Source of the DNA: JACKFB01 sp041389525 | GTDB lineage: Bacteria > Myxococcota_A > UBA9042 > PHBI01 > JACKFB01 | Reading direction: 5' to 3' | DNA length: 64,000 nt | Assembly: GCA_041389525.1 (NCBI GenBank) | Contig: JAWKRR010000041.1 | Span: 6,800 to 70,799 of the forward strand | Part shown: piece by piece, positions 1-7,712 of the stretch | Layout of the letters: every line of letters begins with the position of its first letter | Numbering within the stretch: position 1 is the stretch's first letter | Program-made: the position numbers and the translations under genes | Notes under the pieces: generated by a model | The model's database searches: none | Seen by the model: the letters and a program-made list of their open reading frames with translations, nothing else | What the model was told of the DNA's origin: nothing

Positions 1-1530
1 GCTGTAGAACTTCCGGCACCAGCGCGGCGGCAGAAAGGACGACATGGTGGTGGCGACCTTGTCGGCCTTGAGCGTGCCCAGGGCCTCGTCCTTGAGGAAG
101 TCCAGGAACTGCTGCTCGCCGCTGAAGGCATAGGCCATCAGCGCCAGATGCATCATGTGCATCGCGTCGGCGCCGCGGACGTTGATGGCGTAGAAGTGGT
201 CCGCGGACTGCTTCCGCTCGACCTTCTTGGCGTCCAGGTCCTGCACCAGCCCGAAGAGGTCGAGGGTGAAGTTGTCGTCGGTGACGTCGAGCACGCGCCA
301 GGGGGTGTGGTCCCAGGTGTCCGGGCAGCTGCGGTCGAACTCCGCCTCGTTCTTCGAGTTCAGCTGCGGCGTGACGTACATCACGATGGTGTCGACCTCG
401 TCGAAGCTCCACGCCGCGTCGCTGGGGGTGCCGTTGGGGCCAGACGTCGCGGCCCCCTCCGACAGCGCCGCCGCCAGCGAGCCGATAAGCTCGGGGTCGG
501 TCTGCAGATTGCGGATCTCGATGCGCCGCAAACGCTTCACGTAGCAGGTCATGTGGTGGGCGATGCGCTCCTTGAGCTTCTCATCACGCAGCAGCCCGTA
601 AACCTCGGGGAAGGCCACCATCGGGCCGTTCATCTGGTCGATGGTCGGTGAACCGCGCCACCGCGGCGTCCCCTTCTGCAGGTCGCCGTTCAGGTCGGTG
701 TAGCCGGTCTTGTAGATCTCGGGCAGCCAGTCCAGCGAGTCGGGATCCTCGATCTCGCGGTGCCAGTGATCGGGGTTGTCGCGGGGCTCTATATAATGTT
801 CGGGGATGATGGGCGTGCCGACCGGGACGACCAGCGAGTAGGCCCGCGCGAGGTAGCCGGGGACGCGCGTCACGTCGAAGAGGCGCAGCATCACCTCGAC
901 CACCTCGACCATGCGCTCGTAGTCCGCCTCGGTGCCGGTGGCGAGGTAGCGCATGATGAGCCCGTTGAGCATCGTGCCGGTCCAGATGGCCGAGTCGCCG
1001 TGGCCGCTGTAGTGGCTGAACGCCTCGCGGGCGCCCCACTCGGACTCGGGCGTGCCCGGATCGAAGTGCTTGTTGAAGTTGCGCTCGCCCGCCTGCCCGT
1101 CCGGCGACGAGTAGAGCTTGTACCAACGGTCGTAGAGCATCGCCCGGCGGAAGGTCGGGTCCGGCGTGTCGGTGAAGGCCGCGGCCTTGGTGTCGTAGGC
1201 CTCGCAGCGCTGGGCTTTGCCGCCGTCGCAGCGCTCTTCCAGGTAGACGCCGCAGCTTGCGACGCTGGCGCCGGCGAGAGAGTCCTTCGGCTTCTCGAAG
1301 ATCGGGAAGTTCAGCGCGACCTCGAGCGGGCCGCTGGCGGTGTCGGTCTCCGCGTCGGCCGCGTCGCCCTGGCCGTCAGAGGTGGAATCGCCCGAGATCC
1401 CGGTGTCCCCCGCCGCGTCCGTCAGGGTGTCGGAGGTCGCGACGTCGCCGGACTTGTGGGACTCGCCGGAGCATGCGGTCGCCAGGGCCAGCGCGCAGAT
1501 CGGCAGCAATCGAAGCAGGGGCGGGCGCAT
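1..1530 (-). CDS. Secreted lipoprotein, probable alpha/alpha-barrel protein (3' end off window)
   Basis: The reading frame starts at the ATG at 1530 and stays open for 510 codons to the window edge, so the C-terminus is missing. The N-terminus is a lipoprotein signal (basic start, Leu/Ala-rich core, lipobox ALATAC), followed by an Asp/Thr/Ser-rich linker to about residue 65. The body is rich in aromatic and charged residues. Around residues 165-195 it has a segment beginning HYSGHGDSAIWTG and then NGLIMRYLATG; I know this type of segment from alpha/alpha-toroid and six-hairpin enzyme-like proteins, but I cannot name a family with certainty. A periplasmic or surface location follows from the lipobox. 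It is transcribed away from the hydrolase at 1745, leaving a 214-bp divergent gap. The function is unknown; a carbohydrate-related role is only a guess. Confidence 0.8.
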   Translation of the reverse strand, partial: MRPPLLRLLPICALALATACSGESHKSGDVATSDTLTDAAGDTGISGDSTSDGQGDAADAETDTASGPLEVALNFPIFEKPKDSLAGASVASCGVYLEERCDGGKAQRCEAYDTKAAAFTDTPDPTFRRAMLYDRWYKLYSSPDGQAGERNFNKHFDPGTPESEWGAREAFSHYSGHGDSAIWTGTMLNGLIMRYLATGTEADYERMVEVVEVMLRLFDVTRVPGYLARAYSLVVPVGTPIIPEHYIEPRDNPDHWHREIEDPDSLDWLPEIYKTGYTDLNGDLQKGTPRWRGSPTIDQMNGPMVAFPEVYGLLRDEKLKERIAHHMTCYVKRLRRIEIRNLQTDPELIGSLAAALSEGAATSGPNGTPSDAAWSFDEVDTIVMYVTPQLNSKNEAEFDRSCPDTWDHTPWRVLDVTDDNFTLDLFGLVQDLDAKKVERKQSADHFYAINVRGADAMHMMHLALMAYAFSGEQQFLDFLKDEALGTLKADKVATTMSSFLPPRWCRKFYS

Positions 1531-1744
1531 GAGGGGCTCCTCGTGACGGGGCGGGGCGGCGCGGCGAAAACACCGCGGGGCTTGGCGGGGTGGCCGGCCC
1601 GGGCAGTGTAGCCCGGCGCTTCGACACAATCCCACCCGATTCGACGCCGCGGGCCGTCCAGCGCTGTGCCGGATTCGTGTACGCTCGCCGCCGGCGGGGT
1701 CGGTCCGGGGCAGCTCTCGGGCCGCACCGTCGGGCGGGAGTCCG

Positions 1745-2557
1745 TTGCAAATACCGAGGCCGATCCTGACTGTTTTGGCTGCCGCGCTGGCCCTGTACGC
1801 GGTCTGGGCGGTGCTGCTCTTCGTGGTGCAGCGCAGCTTGGTCTTCGCGGGGACGGGGCGCGCGGACGGGGGGCGCGGCGGCGCGGGGTACGGGTTTGAG
1901 CGGGTGCCGGTGGCGGGCGGGGTCGAGGCGTGGTTTTTGCCCGCGGGCGGTGGCGGGGCGGCGCCGGTGGTCGTGTTCGGGCATGGGAACGGGGAGCTGA
2001 TCGACGACTGGTTTGGCGACCTGCGGCGCTACCGGGCGATGGGCGTGTCCGTGCTGCTGGTGGAGTATCCGGGGTACGGGGCGGCGGTGGGGGCGCCGAG
2101 CGAGGCGAGCATCGCGGCGGCGTTTCGCGCGGCGGTCGATGCGGTGGCGAGGCGGCCGGACGTCGATGGGGCGAGGCTTGTCGTCCACGGCCGCTCGCTG
2201 GGCGGGGGGGCGGTGTGCACGCTGCTGGCGGGCGGCGACATTGCCGCTGTCATCGTCGAGTCGACATTCACGAGCCTGCGCAGCATGTCGGCGCGGTATC
2301 TGCTGCCGGGCTTCCTGGTGCGCGACCCCTTCGACAACGCCGCCGCGCTGGCTGATTTCGCGGGGCCTGTGCTGGTGATGCACGGGGAGCGCGACGAGGT
2401 CATCCCGTTCGCGCACGGCGAGGCGCTGGCGGCGGCGGTGAAGCGGGCGACCTTCGTGCGGCGGGCGTGCGGGCACAACGACTGCCCGCGGGACGAGCGC
2501 GAGTACTGGCCGGCCATCGAGGGGTTTCTGAGGCAGGCGGGGGTCGCGCGGCGCTGA
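1745..2557 (+). CDS. Membrane-anchored alpha/beta hydrolase (BEM46/ABHD-like)
   Basis: A 270-residue serine hydrolase. One hydrophobic segment (about residues 7-28) should anchor it in the membrane. The hydrolase fold follows, with the oxyanion-side motif GHGNGE (79-84), the nucleophile elbow GRSLGG with Ser151, the acid in HGERDEV (Asp217) and His244 in CGHNDCP. The full triad is present and the length fits the family. The start is a TTG (TTGCAAATACCG) preceded by a GGGAG ribosome-binding site; no better ATG exists before the membrane segment. The substrate cannot be told from sequence; relatives include lipases, thioesterases and depalmitoylase-like enzymes. The gene is monocistronic, with about 260 non-coding bases after it. 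Confidence 0.88.
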   Translation: MQIPRPILTVLAAALALYAVWAVLLFVVQRSLVFAGTGRADGGRGGAGYGFERVPVAGGVEAWFLPAGGGGAAPVVVFGHGNGELIDDWFGDLRRYRAMGVSVLLVEYPGYGAAVGAPSEASIAAAFRAAVDAVARRPDVDGARLVVHGRSLGGGAVCTLLAGGDIAAVIVESTFTSLRSMSARYLLPGFLVRDPFDNAAALADFAGPVLVMHGERDEVIPFAHGEALAAAVKRATFVRRACGHNDCPRDEREYWPAIEGFLRQAGVARR

Positions 2558-2814
2558 GGGCTCGGGGCGGGGGGCCAGACGGCAAGACGCCCGCGCTCGC
2601 GCGCCTCCTTGAGCCCAGCGGAGACCGTGTGGGCTTGAGGTGGCTTTGCAAGCGCGGGCATGGAGAGACCGGCCGAGGCGGCGCCGCTGCACGACGACGG
2701 GAGGGAGGGAGGGCCCGAGTCATCATGCAGCGGCTGCCTGGCCGGCCTCGCGTCGCGCCGGCTCTCGGAAGAACCGTCCCCCGACCTCCGTCGAGCAGGC
2801 GCGACCGCGAGCGG

Positions 2815-3747
2815 TTAGTTCTCGGTTGGCGGCAGGAGGACGGCGTCGATGACGTGGATGATGCCGTTGGAGGCCATCACGTCGGTCATCGTGACCTTGG
2901 CGCCACCGATGAGGACGTCCGCGCCGACCACTTCGACCATCACGTCCAGACCGGCCAGGGTGGTGACCGAGGTCTTGGTGACGACCTCGCTGGCTGCAAC
3001 TGAGCCGCTGACGACGTGGTAGAGCAGGATCTTGGTGAGCAGCTCCTCGTCGGCGAGCACCGCGTCGAGCGTGCCGGCGGGCAGCGCGGCGAAGGCGGCG
3101 TCGGTCGGGGCGAACACCGTGAAGGGGCCGGGGCCCGCGAGGGTGTCGGCCAAGCCGGCGGCGGTCACCGCGGTCAGCAGCGTCGAGAAGCTGCCGGCCT
3201 CGGTCGCGACCTCCACGAGATTGCCGGGCATCGGCTCCTCTTTCGGCGGCAGCAGCACGGCGTCGATGATGTGGATGATGCCGTTGGAGGCCATCACGTC
3301 CGTTCGGCTGACCTTGGCGCCGCCGATGAACACGTCCGAACCGACGATCTCCACCTTCAGGGTGGTGCCGGCCAGGGTGGTGACGCTGGTGCGGCCAGCG
3401 ATGGCGCTCGCCGCCAGCTCGCTGGAGACGACGTGACCGAGCAGCACCTCAGTCAGCGCGTCCTTGTCTGCGAGCAGCGCGTCGAGGGCGCCAGCCGGCA
3501 GCGCGCCGAACGCCGCGTCCGTCGGGGCCAGCACTGTAAAGGGACCCGCGCCAGCGAGGGTCGCGTCCAGCCCGGCGCTCTCGAGGGCCGCGCGCAGCGT
3601 GTCGAGCCCTGCCGTCGTCTTGACCGTGCCTGCGACCGTCTTGGTGGTCGCGCTGTTGCCGTCGCCGTCATCGCCGCACGCGGCGGTGGCCAGCAGGGCT
3701 GAGACGGCAAGTACCGTCACGCCGAGGCTGCCGAAGAATCGTTTCAT
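2815..3747 (-). CDS. Lipoprotein with two fasciclin domains
   Basis: A 310-residue exported protein. The signal peptide ends in a lipobox (LATAAC, Cys24), followed by a short acidic linker and two tandem fasciclin (FAS1) domains at about residues 38-167 and 177-308. Each shows the FAS1 landmarks: FTVLAPTDAAF or FTVFAPTDAAF, the HVV segment, and a near-identical end (MASNGIIH then IDAVLLPP). Bacterial FAS1 proteins are usually cell-surface adhesion or matrix proteins. The start at 3747 is chosen because the signal peptide begins there and GGAG lies just upstream; the open frame extends further but gives no signal peptide. The second domain is closely similar to the single FAS1 domain of the gene at 5156, so these are local paralogues. 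The gene is transcribed away from the B12-type regulator at 4003 and may be its target (inference). Confidence 0.93.
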   Translation of the reverse strand: MKRFFGSLGVTVLAVSALLATAACGDDGDGNSATTKTVAGTVKTTAGLDTLRAALESAGLDATLAGAGPFTVLAPTDAAFGALPAGALDALLADKDALTEVLLGHVVSSELAASAIAGRTSVTTLAGTTLKVEIVGSDVFIGGAKVSRTDVMASNGIIHIIDAVLLPPKEEPMPGNLVEVATEAGSFSTLLTAVTAAGLADTLAGPGPFTVFAPTDAAFAALPAGTLDAVLADEELLTKILLYHVVSGSVAASEVVTKTSVTTLAGLDVMVEVVGADVLIGGAKVTMTDVMASNGIIHVIDAVLLPPTEN

Positions 3748-3865
3748 GGTGGTCTCCATCATCTGTTGGGGGGCTCGCGAGGGAGCCAGGTTCTGGTCCG
3801 GGGCCCACTGCCTCGTTCCAGGGGCCACCTTGGTCGATCGCCGTCGCTCGTGTCAAGAAAAAATC

Positions 3866-3893
3866 TTTACACAGACTGTACGAACGATCTGGA
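3866..3893. promoter_or_regulatory. Candidate operator: three 6-mers at 11-bp spacing between divergent genes
   Basis: TTTACA (3866), TGTACG (3877) and TCTGGA (3888) start exactly 11 bp apart in the gap between the fasciclin gene and the CarH-like regulator. The third element is weak. Characterised CarH-type repressors bind tandem direct repeats of about 11 bp with a TGTACA-like core, overlapping the promoter; I know this from the family, not from this genome. A TTGACA-type -35 box for the fasciclin gene is readable on the minus strand at 3851-3856, but no good -10 follows at 17 bp. Treat as a hypothesis. Confidence 0.3.
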
Positions 3894-3967
3894 CAGGCCG
3901 CCGATCCGCGTCGTGAACAGGCGCAAACACGCTCGCGATCTCAAGCCATTGCTCGCGAACAACCGAC

Positions 3968-3996
3968 TTGCGCGGGCTGAACAGACGCGCTACAAA
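3968..3996 (+). promoter_or_regulatory. Possible promoter giving a leaderless regulator mRNA
   Basis: TTGCGC (3968-3973) and TACAAA (3991-3996) are separated by 17 bp. The -10-like box ends 6 bp before the ATG at 4003, so transcription would begin at or next to the start codon and yield a leaderless transcript. No Shine-Dalgarno sequence precedes that ATG, which fits this reading. The -35 match is partial. Confidence 0.3.
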
Positions 3997-4002
3997 GCCT
4001 GC

Positions 4003-4983
4003 ATGAAATCTGAACACACATTGGACACGGCGGATCTCGACACCTCGGGCGAGCGCGGGCTGTACCCCATGCGCCTGGTCTCGCGCATGACCGGACTGAC
4101 CGCGGCGACGATCCGCGCCTGGGAGCGGCGATACGGCGCCATCGAGCCCGCCCGCACCGAGGGGAACACGCGCCTCTTCGCCGCCGCCGACGTGCGACGC
4201 CTAGCGTTGCTGCGCGAGGCCACCGAGCGCGGCCACTCCATCGGCATCGCGGCCCGCCTCGACGACGACGCGCTCAATCAGCTCCTCGCGCGCCCGACCG
4301 CCGACGACGCGTCGCTCCCCGCCCTCCAGCCCGAGCCCAGCCACGCCACCCACGGGCCGCTCTGCGACGCCTACCTCGACGCCATCGATCAATACGAAGC
4401 CCGCCGCGGCCACGAGCTGCTGCACCGCGCGGCTGCGCTCCTGCCCGGCCGCGAGCTGGTGATGGAGGTCGTCCTGCCCATCATCCGCGCCGTGGGCAAA
4501 CGCTGGGAAGCGGGTAGCTTCAGCGTCGGGCAGGAACACCTCGTCAGCTCCCAGCTCTCGGCCCTGCTCGGAGCCCTCCGCCAGCTCGCCCCCAGCGACC
4601 GCGGCGCGCCGCGCGTCATCGTCGCCGCGCCCTCCGGCCACCGCCACGAGTTCGGCCTGCTGGTCGGCGCCCTCCTCGCGGCCTCCCGCGGCTTGGAACC
4701 CGTCTATCTCGGCGCCGACCTCCCCGTCAGCGACATCGAGCGCGCCGCCAGCAAGTCGCGCGCCACCCTGGTCATCGTCGCCGTCGTCCGCGACGTCGAG
4801 CCCGCCGAGCTCCCCGCCCTCGCCTCGTCGCTCCAAGCCCTGGCCACGCGCCACCGCACCTGGGTCGGTTGCCCCCTGGGCCACGACCTCATCCCCGCCG
4901 CCCCCGCCGCCCGCTACTTCCACGACTTCGAGAGCCTCGACCTGGCCCTGGTCCACGTCGGGTCCGCCGCGCCGACCGGCTGA
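4003..4983 (+). CDS. MerR-type regulator with cobalamin-binding domain (CarH/LitR-like)
   Basis: A 326-residue predicted light/B12-responsive repressor. Residues about 21-90 form a MerR winged helix (LVSRMTGLTAATIRAWERRYG). Residues about 118-195 match the helical cap, and 200-320 the Rossmann-like B12-binding fold. The signature Wx9EH is exact: Trp168, then Glu178-His179. These residues sit above adenosylcobalamin in CarH photoreceptors. The lower-ligand motif ExHxxG appears as HRHEFG with His215 as the candidate cobalt ligand; its first acidic residue is replaced by His213. In known members, B12-bound tetramers repress in the dark and light breaks the Co-C bond. Carotenoid genes, the usual targets, are absent here; the flanking fasciclin genes are the obvious candidates. 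Start chosen at the first ATG giving a normal MerR N-terminus. Confidence 0.9.
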   Translation: MKSEHTLDTADLDTSGERGLYPMRLVSRMTGLTAATIRAWERRYGAIEPARTEGNTRLFAAADVRRLALLREATERGHSIGIAARLDDDALNQLLARPTADDASLPALQPEPSHATHGPLCDAYLDAIDQYEARRGHELLHRAAALLPGRELVMEVVLPIIRAVGKRWEAGSFSVGQEHLVSSQLSALLGALRQLAPSDRGAPRVIVAAPSGHRHEFGLLVGALLAASRGLEPVYLGADLPVSDIERAASKSRATLVIVAVVRDVEPAELPALASSLQALATRHRTWVGCPLGHDLIPAAPAARYFHDFESLDLALVHVGSAAPTG

Positions 4984-5155
4984 ACGCGTCGGCGGACAAG
5001 CGCCGCGAGACAGTTGATGAGCTCCGCCCTCTCCCCCCCGCGAGGCACGCTTCTTGCGCCCCTCCGAGGCGCTGCCTAGTATCTGCGCGCAACTACAGGA
5101 CTCGCCCTGGCGCGGCCGAACGGGTCGGGGCGGTGATCCGCTCGGGGGCCGCGTG

Positions 5156-6727
5156 ATGAGATGGGCTGCTGTTCTCTGCATTTCTTGGGCCGCCGTCGGC
5201 TGTGATTCCGGCACGACCGTCTTCAAGATCGCGCCCGACGCTGACGCGATTGACGTAGCGAGCGGCGGCGACCTCGATGCGCCCTTGCCAGACATCTCGC
5301 CGGAGGACGGGGACGCTTCGGCCTCAGAGACCGCGGAAGCTGACGACGGGCCCGACACGACTCTGGGGGACGCTGGCACGGACGTAGTGCCGGATGCGGC
5401 GCCGGACTCCGTCCTGGATGCCCTGCCTGACGCGGCGCCTGACGCCCTCCCTGACGCGGCGCCTGACGCCCTGCCCGACGCCCTACCTGACGCCCTGCCT
5501 GACGCAGTGCCCGACGCGGCGCCCGACGCCCTACCCGACGCGGCGCCCGACGCCCTGCCCGACGCGGCGCCCGACGCCCTACTCGACGCGGCGCCCGACG
5601 CCCTACTCGACGCGGCGCCCGACGCCCTGCCTGACACGACGGCGGACGGCAACGGGGACTCAGTCTCCGACGCCGAAGAAGTGCCCATGCTCGGCAACAT
5701 CGTGGAGGTCGCGGCGGACGCTGGGAGCTTCTCGACGCTGCTGGCGGTGGTGTACGCCACTGGTTTGACCGACACACTCTCGGGCCTAGGCCCCCTCACG
5801 CTGTTCGCCCCGACCGACGCGGCCTTCGAAGCGCTACCTGCGGAAACCATGAGCGCCCTGCTGGCAGACATGGAGCTGCTCACCGAGACCCTGCTCTACC
5901 ACGTCGTCATCGGCTCGGTTCCCGCGAACGAGGCCGCCGCGGAGTCCCCGCTCGCCTCGCTGGCCGGCTTCGATCTCGAGATCGAACTGGTCGGTGGGGA
6001 CCTCTTCGCGGGCGGCGCCAAGGTCACGATCACCGACATCATGGCCTCCAACGGCATCATCCACGCCATCGACGCTGTGCTGCTCCCGCCCGGCTGGGAC
6101 GCCTGCGGGACCTGCCCGCCGGGCCAGTCCTGCGCCGCAGGCGTGTGCGGTCCCAACCCCGTGACCTGTGACGACGCGCACGGAATCATCGGCTGTTGCG
6201 CCTACGGGGGCGTGTTCTGGTTCGAGAACGGCGCGCTTCAGGGGGGCGCCGACTCTTGCGGCGCTGAGAGCTGCGGGTGGGACGCGGGCAATGGCTTCTA
6301 CTCCTGCGGCTTCTCCGGCGCAGACCCCAGCGGGACCTATCCGATCGCCTGCTTCGGAGCCAACCCTTCGCCGGAGACGTGTCCGCTCTGTTCCTGCGAC
6401 GGCAAGCAATGTGGCGGGGACGGCTGCGGCGGCCAATGCGGCACCTGCACCGGCGACACCATCTGCGGCGGCCAGTTCCAGTGCGTGGCCGCGGGGACGC
6501 TCCAGTGCGTCGTCAAGGACGGCTGCACCGACGCGGACCCCTGCGACTGCGCCGCCTGCGTCAACGACGGAGTCTGCACCAACGACGACGACTGCGTCTG
6601 TGGCGATTGCGCTGCTGACAGCTTCTGCGGCAACTCGAGCAACTGCAACGGCGACAACGTCTGCGACATGTACAATGAGGGCTGCGCCTGCACCGACTGC
6701 GCCAAACACCCGCTCTGCGGCCCCTGA
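5156..6727 (+). CDS. Fasciclin lipoprotein with Pro-Asp-Ala repeat stalk and Cys-rich tail
   Basis: A 523-residue surface lipoprotein. The signal peptide ends in lipobox WAAVGC (Cys16). Residues about 25-80 are acidic linker; 80-160 are a repetitive PDA[LA/AP]PDA stalk. A FAS1 domain (about 178-312) closely matches the second domain of the protein encoded at 2815-3747, including FAPTDAAFEALP and MASNGIIH. The tail has many Cys, including a CGGDGCGGQCG motif and several CxC/CxxC clusters typical of myxobacterial secreted proteins. The acidic stalk probably holds the adhesin domain away from the membrane. Start: ATG 5156, which begins the signal peptide directly; an in-frame GTG lies one codon earlier. 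It follows the regulator gene by 172 bp on the same strand. Confidence 0.9.
   Translation: MRWAAVLCISWAAVGCDSGTTVFKIAPDADAIDVASGGDLDAPLPDISPEDGDASASETAEADDGPDTTLGDAGTDVVPDAAPDSVLDALPDAAPDALPDAAPDALPDALPDALPDAVPDAAPDALPDAAPDALPDAAPDALLDAAPDALLDAAPDALPDTTADGNGDSVSDAEEVPMLGNIVEVAADAGSFSTLLAVVYATGLTDTLSGLGPLTLFAPTDAAFEALPAETMSALLADMELLTETLLYHVVIGSVPANEAAAESPLASLAGFDLEIELVGGDLFAGGAKVTITDIMASNGIIHAIDAVLLPPGWDACGTCPPGQSCAAGVCGPNPVTCDDAHGIIGCCAYGGVFWFENGALQGGADSCGAESCGWDAGNGFYSCGFSGADPSGTYPIACFGANPSPETCPLCSCDGKQCGGDGCGGQCGTCTGDTICGGQFQCVAAGTLQCVVKDGCTDADPCDCAACVNDGVCTNDDDCVCGDCAADSFCGNSSNCNGDNVCDMYNEGCACTDCAKHPLCGP
5393..5635 (+). repeat. In-frame coding minisatellite (PDA-rich units)
   Basis: About 80 codons built from short units of GCGCCYGACGCCCT type that translate to repeats of ProAspAla followed by Leu, Ala or Val. 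Adjacent copies are nearly identical at DNA level, including synonymous positions (for example three successive copies around 5560-5620), which points to recent slippage expansion. Every unit keeps the frame. Copy number is likely to vary between strains. Confidence 0.85.
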
Positions 6728-6757
6728 GCGGTCGGCCTCTGTGCGAACCCGCCCCCC

Positions 6758-7252
6758 TCAGCCGATCCAGACGATCTCCCAGCTCCGCGTCTCGCCGTCC
6801 ACGGTGACGTCGAAGCTGTCGCCGACCTCTTGCCCCATCGTGGCTTTGCCGACGGGCGACTGCGGCGTGATCACAGTGAAGAACCCGTCGCCGCCCGGCC
6901 CCGTCAGCTCGATGCCTGCGCCCGCCGGAGCCAGGAAGAAGGTGCGGCCGAGGCCCGTGTCCGCCTCCTCGATCTCCACCAGGTCGCCCAGGGACACCCG
7001 CCCGTCACGCCGCGCCGGCGTCGGGTGGAAGTTCTCGAGCGTCGCCAACACCAGATGCGCCTGCTGCGCCCTCTGCTGCTGCGCCCGCGCCAGCGCCCCG
7101 TACTCGATCGCCATGCGCGTGTCCTCGCGCCGCGTCTTCGAGTCGTCGCCGTGCATCGCGGCGTCGGCGGCGTGCGCCATCTCGCGCTCGGCCACGCCGA
7201 CGCTGTCCCGAATCGTGGTGATGAGCTGTGCGACAAGTGCTGCTTTGTCCAT
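6758..7252 (-). CDS. GreA/GreB-family C-terminal domain protein
   Basis: A 164-residue protein. The C-terminal half (about 85-162) matches the Gre-factor C-terminal FKBP-like domain: it has a SPVGKATMGQEVGD segment, which in Gre proteins reads SPLGxALLGxxxGD, followed by a short strand ending in WEI. The N-terminal half is helical (about 5-70), with repeated Ala and charged residues, compatible with the Gre coiled coil although the sequence is divergent. Gre factors bind RNA polymerase and restart backtracked complexes; some relatives are anti-Gre factors or bind polymerase for other reasons. The acidic tip residues cannot be judged confidently here. Start at 7252 is preferred over the upstream Met because the helix begins there. 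It converges with the fasciclin gene, with a 30-bp gap. Confidence 0.75.
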   Translation of the reverse strand: MDKAALVAQLITTIRDSVGVAEREMAHAADAAMHGDDSKTRREDTRMAIEYGALARAQQQRAQQAHLVLATLENFHPTPARRDGRVSLGDLVEIEEADTGLGRTFFLAPAGAGIELTGPGGDGFFTVITPQSPVGKATMGQEVGDSFDVTVDGETRSWEIVWIG

Positions 7253-7712
7253 GCTGGAATTGGTAAAGCGGGTCGCCGCCGTCGGCAAGAAACCGCGCAT
7301 CACGGGCCGACGCGGCGCGCCCTGGCCGAGGGAGCCAAGCCAGCCCGCCGACCTCCCTGACGCTCACCGCGGACCGTGGGCGGTCGAACCCACGCCTCCC
7401 AATTGCCAGATGCGCCGCGACGATGAGCCGGCAGCAGCGTGGGAGATATGCGCGCAACGCGCTGCAAACACGACGGTTTCAATCGCGACCGCGCCGCATC
7501 GAAAATGGAAGAGCCGACTATTGCAGCGCCTGACAGATCGGCGCATCGTCCCGCATATACCGCTGAAGCGAACCAATTGAACCGTCAGCATCGCGCGGCC
7601 TGATCCGCGTGCTGGCGTGCCTGTTGGTCGTCCCAAGCGGTGAACTCTCGAGGGCCCAGAGGCCCAGAATCTCGTGCGGATGGACTCCCCCGTCGTGAGC
7701 GAGGCAGACCCC
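7253..7712. other. Intergenic region without a recognisable gene (460 bp)
   Basis: This separates two divergent genes: the Gre-like gene to the left and the giant FnIII lipoprotein to the right. Several frames are open but none has a convincing start, motif or composition. The stretch around 7455-7590 has lower GC than its surroundings, as expected for promoters of both genes. I see no tRNA, palindrome or repeat in it. Confidence 0.5.

Noticed and set aside
3748..3828. Upstream extension of the fasciclin lipoprotein start
   Set aside because: It would bury the signal peptide inside the protein; the ATG at 3747 with GGAG upstream gives a normal lipoprotein.
5393..5635. Repeat array considered as CRISPR
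   Set aside because: Units are contiguous without spacers, in frame and code for PDA repeats.
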